Below are positions 17,608 to 24,083 of a DNA stretch of 64,000 nucleotides, piece after piece (positions within the stretch are counted from its first letter, which is position 1; every line of letters begins with the position of its first letter). The DNA lies in NCBI RefSeq assembly GCF_003946045.1, contig NZ_RHNW01000011.1:1-64000 (forward strand). Direction: 5' to 3'. The translations under genes and the position numbers were made by a program. The notes under the pieces are model-generated. The model was given only the letters and a program-made list of their open reading frames with translations, was not told the DNA's origin and made no database searches. Origin of the DNA: Levilactobacillus mulengensis (GTDB lineage Bacteria > Bacillota > Bacilli > Lactobacillales > Lactobacillaceae).

Positions 17608-17827
17608 GTTTGGCTGGGGTTCGGAGCCGGAGACAGACAAAATGGGACCCGCTGTGTCAGTGCTGTAAGGCCGGGAGATTTTTCCCGGCCTTACAGCACG
17701 GGACGAGCTTGGAGACGCTGTTTCTTGCGGCTTCAAGTCGAGCCGTAGGACCGTTCCTCAGGCCGAAGGCGGTCCCCATAGCGGGTCGCGTTTTGGCGGT
17801 CGCAGGTGGAGAACCCCAGCCCCAAAC
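17608..17827 (-). ncRNA. Structured repeat element, divergent copy D
   Basis: Read on the minus strand, this copy keeps the loop GCCTGAGGAACGG and the ACCCGCT/AGCGGGT helix aligned with GCTGTG/CACAGC. It also has a much longer terminal hairpin, CTGTAAGGCCGGG with CCCGGCCTTACAG, at 17661-17695. The outer helix is GGCTGGGGTTC (17612-17622 on plus) with GAACCCCAGCC (17811-17821). It lies head-to-head with copy A, just before the nagA promoter. Confidence 0.45.
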
Positions 17828-17864
17828 ATAACAGAATAAATATCGCGTTTTGCGGTCGGGTGAG

Positions 17865-17893
17865 TTGCCTTTTTGGTCTATACCGATTATAAT
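17865..17893 (+). promoter_or_regulatory. nagA promoter
   Basis: TTGCCT (17865-17870) and a consensus TATAAT (17888-17893) are spaced by 17 nt. The spacer is almost filled by the NagR operator. Confidence 0.8.
17873..17887 (+). promoter_or_regulatory. NagR operator in the nagA promoter
   Basis: TTGGTCTATACCGAT is a near-palindrome that matches the NagR/YvoA dre consensus ATTGGTCTAGACCAAT. It lies between -35 and -10, so repressor binding should block RNA polymerase. A GntR/HutC-type gene is two positions downstream. Confidence 0.75.
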
Positions 17894-17934
17894 AACAGTG
17901 TTGACTGAAGGTATAATTGATGAGGAGGAGACTC

Positions 17935-19077
17935 ATGAGTATTGTTTTAAAGCACGCGAAGATTTACACCGGTGACGAGGTTATTCCAGACGGGTTTATT
18001 CGTTTTGATCGTGAAATTGAAGCGGTTGGTCCCGTGGCTGATTTTCGCCCCTTACCTGCCGATGAAATCCACGTGGTGACTGGCAAGACGATTGTTCCCG
18101 GATTTATTGACGTTCATAGCCATGGGGGCTACGGATATGATAGTATGGATGGGGACCCCGACCAAATTGATAAGATGGTTAACTTGATGTCCTTAGAAGG
18201 TATCACGTCCATCTTCCCAACCACGATGACCCAGTCTAACGAAGCCATTGACCACGCCATGCAAGGGATTGCGGTGGCCGCCGAACGGAATCCGTTGATT
18301 CAAGGCGTCCATTTGGAGGGGCCATTCATTGCGGCCATTTTCAAAGGGGCGCAGCCAGAAAAGTACATCAAGGATCCCGACGTTGCGCTGTTAGACCGCT
18401 GGAACAAGCTGTCCGGTGGCCGGGTCAAGCTGATTACCTACGCGCCAGAAGACGACGGGGCCAAGAAGTTTGAAACTTACTGCTTAGCCAATGGTATCGT
18501 ACCTTCCGTGGGGCATTCTAACGCCACGCGGGAACAGTTGTTGGAAAGCCGGGCCACCCATGTGACCCACTTGTACAACGCACAACGGGGCTTGCGGCAC
18601 CGCGAACCCGGGGTTACCGGTCACGCCATGCTGGAAGACAGCCTGTTCTGTGAAGTCATTTGTGACGGGTTCCACATCGTGCCCGACATGATCAAGTTGG
18701 CCTACGAACAAAAGGGGCAACACCGGCTGGAACTGGTGACCGACTCCATGCGGGCCAAGGGCATGCCAGAAGGCGTCAGTGAGCTGGGTGGCCAAAAGGT
18801 GATCGTTAAGGACCGTCAAGCACGGCTCGAGAGCGGTAACCTGGCGGGCTCCGTGCTCCGCTACGATGAAGCCTTCCGCAACGTCATCGCCTTCACCGGC
18901 TGTGACGTCGACGAAGCCGTGCAAATGAGTGCTGTGAACCAGGCCGAAGAGTTTGGCTTGACACAGAAGGGTAAACTGGAAGTAGGCCGCGATGCCGACT
19001 TAAACTTGTTGACCCGCGACCTGCACGTGGACACGACCTTCAGTTTAGGCCGGAACATGCAGAAATTAGTTAAATAA
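17935..19077 (+). CDS. nagA: N-acetylglucosamine-6-phosphate deacetylase
   Basis: A 380-residue amidohydrolase that converts GlcNAc-6-P to glucosamine-6-P plus acetate, the first committed step of amino-sugar use. Seen: HxH in DVHSHGG near residue 60, the metal-binding Glu in LEGPF near 128, His in GHSNA near 194 and in THLYNA near 215, and the catalytic Asp in TDSM near 274. The start is the ATG at 17935, behind AGGAGGAG; in-frame ATGs upstream lie before this site. The operator at 17873-17887 and the GntR gene downstream point to GlcNAc-6-P or GlcN-6-P control. No nagB lies in the window. Confidence 0.96.
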   Translation: MSIVLKHAKIYTGDEVIPDGFIRFDREIEAVGPVADFRPLPADEIHVVTGKTIVPGFIDVHSHGGYGYDSMDGDPDQIDKMVNLMSLEGITSIFPTTMTQSNEAIDHAMQGIAVAAERNPLIQGVHLEGPFIAAIFKGAQPEKYIKDPDVALLDRWNKLSGGRVKLITYAPEDDGAKKFETYCLANGIVPSVGHSNATREQLLESRATHVTHLYNAQRGLRHREPGVTGHAMLEDSLFCEVICDGFHIVPDMIKLAYEQKGQHRLELVTDSMRAKGMPEGVSELGGQKVIVKDRQARLESGNLAGSVLRYDEAFRNVIAFTGCDVDEAVQMSAVNQAEEFGLTQKGKLEVGRDADLNLLTRDLHVDTTFSLGRNMQKLVK

Positions 19078-19112
19078 AAATGTAGTTATTTTGAGAAGGG
19101 ACGTTGGGTGCT

Positions 19113-19814
19113 GTGAGTTCACCGATTTATATTCAAATTCATAATGACATTAAACGTGCAATTGAAGCCGGAAAATGGGCGGTAGGCGATCGAATTCCGT
19201 CCGAACGGGAGCTGTCTCGTGATTTTGATGTGAGTCGGATGACGCTCCGTCAGGCCATTCAGACGTTGGTGGATGAAGGAATTTTGGAACGCCAGGTGGG
19301 TTCTGGAACCTACGTGGCCAATCAGAAGGTTCAGGAAAAGATGTCCGGGGTGACCAGTTTTACCGATTTAATGTTGACCCAGGGCAAGCAACCCACCAGC
19401 AAGACCATTTCGTATCACGTCATGAATCCATCCCTGAGTGAAGCCGAAAAGCTCAAGCTCAACGAGGATGATCAGGTGCTGCGGATGGAACGGATTCGCT
19501 ACGGCGACGATGTCCCGATTTGTTTTGAAGTGGCCACCGTGCCAGAAAAACTGGTCGACGGCTTGAACAAAAAGGAAGTCACGAGCTCGCTGTACCGGGC
19601 CTTGGAAGACAAGAAAAAGTTGAATCCAGGCAAGGCCCAACAGACCGTCTCGGCCATGTCCGCCTCAGAACGGATTGCGGAATACCTGAATATCAAGCGG
19701 GGCGACGCCATTTTACGGTTGCGTCAGGTGACCTATCTCCAAGATGGCACACCGTTTGAATATGTTCGGACGCAATACGTCGGCGAACGGTTTGAATTTT
19801 ATTTGGAAAAATAA
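19113..19814 (+). CDS. nagR: GntR/HutC-family regulator, probably NagR
   Basis: A regulator of about 233 residues with an N-terminal winged helix (GDRIPSERELSRDFDVSRMTL) and a C-terminal UTRA effector domain (from about residue 80, including QVTYLQDGTPFEYVRTQY). This layout is the HutC subgroup, which includes YvoA/NagR, where phosphorylated amino sugars release DNA. It lies 35 nt after nagA in the same direction and is probably cotranscribed. The dre-type palindrome before nagA is its likely target, and the tandem half-sites at 492-525 may be another. The start is taken as the GTG at 19113; a TTG at 19104 is possible but only about 4 nt from GAAGGG. Confidence 0.88.
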   Translation: MSSPIYIQIHNDIKRAIEAGKWAVGDRIPSERELSRDFDVSRMTLRQAIQTLVDEGILERQVGSGTYVANQKVQEKMSGVTSFTDLMLTQGKQPTSKTISYHVMNPSLSEAEKLKLNEDDQVLRMERIRYGDDVPICFEVATVPEKLVDGLNKKEVTSSLYRALEDKKKLNPGKAQQTVSAMSASERIAEYLNIKRGDAILRLRQVTYLQDGTPFEYVRTQYVGERFEFYLEK

Positions 19815-19828
19815 GCTAGGAATGCGAA

Positions 19829-19878
19829 AAGTGCCTCACAAAGGTTAGCTGAAATGCTAACGCGTTTGTGAGGCACTT
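19829..19878. terminator. Bidirectional terminator between nagR and tagA
   Basis: AAGTGCCTCACAAA pairs with TTTGTGAGGCACTT around an inner GTTAGC/GCTAAC hairpin. It lies between two converging genes. Confidence 0.85.
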
Positions 19879-19891
19879 GTTGTAAAACCAG

Positions 19892-20623
19892 TTATTGGCG
19901 CTTGGCCTGCTGCCGCACGAGGTGTAGGTAGCGGGGAATGACGGCGATACGTTTGAGACGCTTGGGTTCCTTCAGGGTCCGGTAGAACCATTCCAAATGG
20001 TGGTCTTGCCAGAACTTGGGTGCCCGAATCACGGCGCCGGCTAGAACGTCAAAACTGCCGCCGACCCCCATCCAGAGGCCCTTGGTCGTGTGCCGGTACT
20101 GGTGAATGAACTGCTCTTGCTTGGGGAAACCCAACGCGGCGAAGACCATGTCCGGTTGCTTGGCCGTGATGTCGGCCACGATGGGGGCCTCGTCTTGGAA
20201 ATAGCCATCGTGAATGCCGGCAATCTCTAAACCCGGGTAGTCGCGAGCGAGAATCGGCTTGAGTTGGGCAATGACCTCTGGCTTGGCGCCCAAGAAGTAA
20301 GCGGAGCGGTGTTGCTCACTGCCCCAGGCAAGCAGGTCCTGTAAGGTGTCGAAGCCGGTGATGCGTTCGGGGAGGGGCTGCTTTAAAATCTTAGCCCCGT
20401 CCAGGATGCCGACCCCGTCCGGAGTGATGAAGTCTGCGCCTAAGATCAGGTCGCGGTAGGCCGCGTGTTCATGGGCGTACATCGCAATTTCAGGATTGGC
20501 GGTCACCACGAAGGTATTTTTCTGCTGGGTGATGCGCTGCTGTAAGACGGGTAGTAAGTCCGCCGCAGTGGTCTTGACGAAGGGCAAGTCAAGCACGGTG
20601 ACGGTGGGAAATGTGGTTTGCAT
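19892..20623 (-). CDS. tagA: N-acetylmannosaminyltransferase of wall teichoic acid synthesis (WecG/TagA family)
   Basis: A 243-residue cytoplasmic GT26 enzyme that adds ManNAc to undecaprenyl-PP-GlcNAc, the second step of the teichoic-acid linkage unit. Family marks are: NPEIAMYAHEHAAYRDLI, the DG segment ITPDGVGILDGAKIL with its catalytic Asp, and the FAALGFPKQEQFIHQ stretch near residue 160, followed by a GVGGSFDVLAG block. The start is the ATG at 20623 behind GAGGAG; the frame extends 28 codons upstream with no ribosome site. It stands alone between nagR and pncB. B. subtilis TagA is of similar length. Confidence 0.92.
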   Translation of the reverse strand: MQTTFPTVTVLDLPFVKTTAADLLPVLQQRITQQKNTFVVTANPEIAMYAHEHAAYRDLILGADFITPDGVGILDGAKILKQPLPERITGFDTLQDLLAWGSEQHRSAYFLGAKPEVIAQLKPILARDYPGLEIAGIHDGYFQDEAPIVADITAKQPDMVFAALGFPKQEQFIHQYRHTTKGLWMGVGGSFDVLAGAVIRAPKFWQDHHLEWFYRTLKEPKRLKRIAVIPRYLHLVRQQAKRQ

Positions 20624-20686
20624 AGGGGGACTCCTCTCAAGATTGGCACGAGAGCGAATTAAGCCCCCGTAACCGCATGAAATAGT

Positions 20687-20715
20687 ATGACGCTCTGTTT
20701 GTTTCATGCTAAAAT
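20687..20715 (+). promoter_or_regulatory. Promoter of pncB-nadE
   Basis: ATGACG (20687-20692) and TAAAAT (20710-20715) are spaced by 17 nt. An inverted repeat, GCATGAAA (about 20676) with TTTCATGC (about 20702-20709), brackets the promoter and could be an operator. Confidence 0.5.
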
Positions 20716-20781
20716 GAACGTATTGAAATTAAAAATGAAACGTGATAATTCAGTTCGAAAACCAGCTAAGGAGTAGCTATT

Positions 20782-22248
20782 ATGACGAATTTGTATCCTG
20801 ACGACAGTATGACTCTGCATACGGATGCCTATCAGATCAATATGATTCAGACTTATTACGAACAAGGCATCGCTGACAAGCGCGCCGTCTTTGAAGTCTT
20901 CTTCCGAGACATGCCGTTTAAAAACGGTTACGCGGTATTTGCTGGCTTGGAACACATTGTTCATTATATCCAAAATCTACATTTTTCCCAAACAGATATT
21001 GATTATTTACGGGAAGCTGAAGATTATTCCGAAGATTTTCTAAACTATCTCGCCAATTTTAAATTCCGGGGCTCGATTCGCTCGGCCGTTGAAGGGGAAT
21101 TAGTTTATGCGCACGAACCCCTATTGCAGGTCGAAGGGCCACTGGCCGATTGCCAACTGGTTGAAACGGCTATCCTGAACATCATCAATTACCAAACGCT
21201 GATTGCCACCAAGGCCGCGCGGATTCGTTCCGTGGCTGGCGATGACGCCCTGATGGAATTCGGGACGCGGCGGGCGCAGGAATTTGATGCCGCTATCTGG
21301 GGCACCCGGGCAGCCTTTATCGGCGGCTTTAACGCCACGTCTAACGTCCGTGCGGGGAAGATTTTTGGGATTCCCATCAGTGGGACCCACGCGCACGCGC
21401 TGGTCCAGACCTACGGCAACGACTACGACGCCTTCACGGCCTACGCCAAGACCCACCGCGACTGCGTCTTCCTGGTCGACACCTACGATACGTTACGCAG
21501 CGGGGTGCCCAATGCCATCAAGGTGGCCAAGGAACTCGGTGACCAGATCAACTTCCAAGGGGTGCGCATCGACTCCGGGGATATGGCTTACCTGTCCAAA
21601 CGGGTTCGCCAAAAGCTGGACGAAGCAGGTTTCCCGAACGCTAAAATTTATGCGTCTAACGACCTGGATGAAAAGACGATTCAAAGTCTCAAGATGCAGG
21701 ATGCCAAAATCGACGTCTGGGGGATTGGGACCAAGCTGATCACGGCTTTCGACCAACCCGCGCTGGGCGCCGTTTACAAGATGGTGGCCATTGAAGACGA
21801 GACCGGCAAGATGAAGGGCACCATTAAGTTGTCGAACAACGCCGAAAAGGTCACGACGCCAGGCAAGAAGCAGGTTTGGCGAATCACCAAGAAGGCGGAT
21901 GGCAAGACCGAAGGGGATTACGTGGCCTTGGTCAACGAGGATCCCCGCAACGAGGACTCGCTGTTCATGTTCCATCCCAGCTTTACCTACATTAACAAGA
22001 CCGTGAACGACTTCAATGCGCGGCCAATTTTGCAAGATATCTTTGATCAGGGTGAACTGGTTTACAAATTACCGACCCTGTCGGCAGTGCGTGACCGGTG
22101 TCGCGGGGCCTTAGCGAACCTGTGGCCGGAGTACAAGCGGGATCTGAATCCACAAAAGTATCCCGTGGACCTGTCACAAGATTGCTGGGACCACAAGATG
22201 GCCATCATCAAAGACATTCACAGTTACGTTCAAACCATGCCCGAGTAA
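20782..22248 (+). CDS. pncB: Nicotinate phosphoribosyltransferase
   Basis: A 488-residue enzyme that makes nicotinate mononucleotide from nicotinate and PRPP in NAD salvage. Family signatures include LHTDAYQINMIQTYY at the N-terminus, the EFGTRRAQEFDAA block near residue 155, GTHAHALVQTYG near 205 (which includes the catalytic His that is phosphorylated in this family), and the PRPP-binding segment RIDSGDMAYLSKRVR near 262. The length fits the long PncB class. A clear AAGGAG precedes the ATG. nadE follows after 30 nt, so the operon takes nicotinate through to NAD. Confidence 0.96.
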   Translation: MTNLYPDDSMTLHTDAYQINMIQTYYEQGIADKRAVFEVFFRDMPFKNGYAVFAGLEHIVHYIQNLHFSQTDIDYLREAEDYSEDFLNYLANFKFRGSIRSAVEGELVYAHEPLLQVEGPLADCQLVETAILNIINYQTLIATKAARIRSVAGDDALMEFGTRRAQEFDAAIWGTRAAFIGGFNATSNVRAGKIFGIPISGTHAHALVQTYGNDYDAFTAYAKTHRDCVFLVDTYDTLRSGVPNAIKVAKELGDQINFQGVRIDSGDMAYLSKRVRQKLDEAGFPNAKIYASNDLDEKTIQSLKMQDAKIDVWGIGTKLITAFDQPALGAVYKMVAIEDETGKMKGTIKLSNNAEKVTTPGKKQVWRITKKADGKTEGDYVALVNEDPRNEDSLFMFHPSFTYINKTVNDFNARPILQDIFDQGELVYKLPTLSAVRDRCRGALANLWPEYKRDLNPQKYPVDLSQDCWDHKMAIIKDIHSYVQTMPE

Positions 22249-22278
22249 GCCCGAGCAAATAAATGAGGGGGCAGAGTT

Positions 22279-23109
22279 ATGCGTGCCATGCAAAAAGAAA
22301 TTATTGCGGCGTTGAAGGTGCAGCCCACCATTGATCCGGCGACTGAAGTTCGGCGGAGCGTGGACTTTTTAAAGAGTTACCTTCAACACTATGATTTTAT
22401 GAAGACCTTAGTCTTAGGGATTTCCGGTGGTCAGGATTCAACCTTGGCCGGCATCCTGTGCGAGCAGGCGGTCACGGAATTACGCCAAGAGATCGGCGAC
22501 AGCGACTACCGTTTCATTGCCGTGCGGTTGCCTTACGGCGAACAGGCCGATGAGGATGACGCCATGATGGCCATCGACTTCATGGGTGCCGACGAAGTGG
22601 AACGGGTGAACATCCAACCGGCCACCGACGCCATGGTAGCGGCCGTTTCAGCCAACCACGAAAACGTGAGCGACTTTAACAAGGGCAATATCAAGGCACG
22701 GCAACGGATGATTGCCCAGTACGCGATTGCTGGAGCGCGCTCCGGTGCCGTTGTCGGGACGGATCACGCCGCCGAAGCCGTGACGGGATTCTACACCAAG
22801 TATGGGGATGGCGCCACGGACATTTGCCCAATCTGGCGGCTGGATAAGCGCCAGGGGGCGGCTATGTTGACCTACCTCGGTGCGCCGGAGCACCTGTACA
22901 AGAAGATTCCCACGGCTGATTTGGAAGAAGACCGGCCAGCCTTGCCCGATGAGGCAGCGCTGGGCGTGCGTTACGAAGACATTGACGACTACCTGGAAGG
23001 CCGGACCGTCAGTGACACTGCAGCGGAACGCATCGAGAACTGGTACCGGAAGACCGCGCACAAGCGCCACTTACCGGTCAACGTTTACGATACATTCTGG
23101 CAAGACTAA
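22279..23109 (+). CDS. nadE: NH3-dependent NAD+ synthetase
   Basis: A 276-residue adenine-alpha-hydrolase enzyme that amidates deamido-NAD with ammonia and ATP. The P-loop [13 protein letters not shown] lies near residue 46. The second ATP and NaAD segment [20 protein letters not shown] lies near 163. There is no glutaminase domain, which makes it the short NH3-dependent type. GAGGGGG precedes the ATG. It is the second gene of pncB-nadE. Confidence 0.96.
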   Translation: MRAMQKEIIAALKVQPTIDPATEVRRSVDFLKSYLQHYDFMKTLVLGISGGQDSTLAGILCEQAVTELRQEIGDSDYRFIAVRLPYGEQADEDDAMMAIDFMGADEVERVNIQPATDAMVAAVSANHENVSDFNKGNIKARQRMIAQYAIAGARSGAVVGTDHAAEAVTGFYTKYGDGATDICPIWRLDKRQGAAMLTYLGAPEHLYKKIPTADLEEDRPALPDEAALGVRYEDIDDYLEGRTVSDTAAERIENWYRKTAHKRHLPVNVYDTFWQD

Positions 23110-23127
23110 TTTGGAGGCACCAAGACG

Positions 23128-23562
23128 ATGCAAAAAAATAATATGAACGGCTACATTAAAGTTCTCTCGGGCGTGTTACAAACGACCGAAGAGGGTGCGG
23201 GTACCATGAATGATGATTTTGAAAAGATGCGCAACGCTATCGACAACGACACGGTCAGTGAGCTGAGCCAAGTCGACCTGCAAAAGGTGGCCGACAATTT
23301 CCAACGCGGGACCGACGCCTACGAAGACAACCTGAACAAGCTTGAACAGGCCAGTGTGCCCGTTCGCGTTTTGGGCAAACACAAGTCCCTGGTAGCCGCT
23401 TACCGGACCTACACGGACGCTTGCCAATCCATGACGGACAGTATTGACGTGGAACACCAAACGGTCAACGCTGAGGCCTTCAACGCGGCAGAAGCCACGC
23501 AAGAAAACGCCATGGAAAAGGTCACGGCTGCGACGCAACGGATCATGACGAGTCCCATGTAA
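23128..23562 (+). CDS. Small helical protein of unknown function
   Basis: A 144-residue soluble protein that I do not recognise. It is Gln/Asn/Asp-rich and almost entirely amphipathic in pattern, which suggests a helical bundle. No signal peptide, membrane segment, Cys cluster or enzyme motif is seen. A GGAGG site lies 10 nt before the ATG and the gene starts 18 nt after nadE, so it is the third gene of the NAD-salvage operon. A terminator follows directly. A second ATG with weaker support lies at 23143. Confidence 0.75.
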   Translation: MQKNNMNGYIKVLSGVLQTTEEGAGTMNDDFEKMRNAIDNDTVSELSQVDLQKVADNFQRGTDAYEDNLNKLEQASVPVRVLGKHKSLVAAYRTYTDACQSMTDSIDVEHQTVNAEAFNAAEATQENAMEKVTAATQRIMTSPM

Positions 23563-23572
23563 TCAGTTAAAT

Positions 23573-23609
23573 AAAAGGGTCGCTTCACAGCTTGTGGGGT
23601 GACCTTTTT
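23573..23609 (+). terminator. Terminator of the pncB-nadE operon
   Basis: AAAAGGGTC(G) pairs with (T)GACCTTTTT around CACA/TGTG. Confidence 0.8.
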
Positions 23610-23643
23610 GCTTGCGGTAATTCGCCGTGCCCAGCGGGTAGCA

Positions 23644-23652
23644 TGGTATAAT
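23644..23652 (+). promoter_or_regulatory. Extended -10 promoter in front of repeat copy B
   Basis: TGGTATAAT is a consensus extended -10 (TGnTATAAT). The predicted start, near 23659, falls within the first arm of the structured element (23654-23660). The -35 region is poor. Confidence 0.55.
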
Positions 23653-23653
23653 G

Positions 23654-23872
23654 TAGCAAGACTGTACCGTTTCCGGCGGCGGATTCAAGGTGTCCCGCTG
23701 TGGGGGGGGGGCGGCTCCAGCCTGAGGAGCGGTCTTCCGCCTCGCCTGGAAACCTCGCTAAAAATCGCGAGTTTTCCAGGTCGCCCCATGGCCTAAGCTG
23801 AGTGAGGAACCTCAGCTAACGCCATCGACACAGCGGGGCACCTTGATCCGCCTCTGGTCACTGAGACTTGCT
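23654..23872 (+). ncRNA. Structured repeat element, copy B
   Basis: This 219-nt copy has outer helix TAGCAAG (23654-23660) with CTTGCTA (23866-23872). P1 is GGCGG/CCGCC, continued by AAGGTGTCCC/GGGGCACCTT and GCTGTG/CACAGC. One hairpin, with stem CTGGAAA/TTTCCAG, replaces the CTTTGAG/CTCAAAG stem of copy A. AGCTGAG/CTCAGCT lies at 23796-23817. An extended -10 box ends 1 nt before it. The 23873-24083 remainder of the gap has a long inverted repeat (23883-23969) and probably the tex promoter. Confidence 0.6.
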
Positions 23873-24083
23873 AAATTATCCGGATGCGACGATGTAATTT
23901 CAGATTTTTTATTTCGTTAAACGTTCCCTGCGGTTAATACTGGTTTAGCTCGTGGCATCGTCGTATTCCTATGGCGTGTTGTTAGCTGTTTTATCTGGTA
24001 ACACTATTTCTCTAGGAACTTACAAAACTGAATATAGAATAATTTAAAGACACTTATTTAAAAAATTAGAACGGAGGGGTTGC

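Noticed and set aside
17527-17831. Plus-strand frames of 73 codons over copy D
   Set aside because: Frames are Arg/Trp-rich and follow the GC-rich hairpins; no ribosome site.
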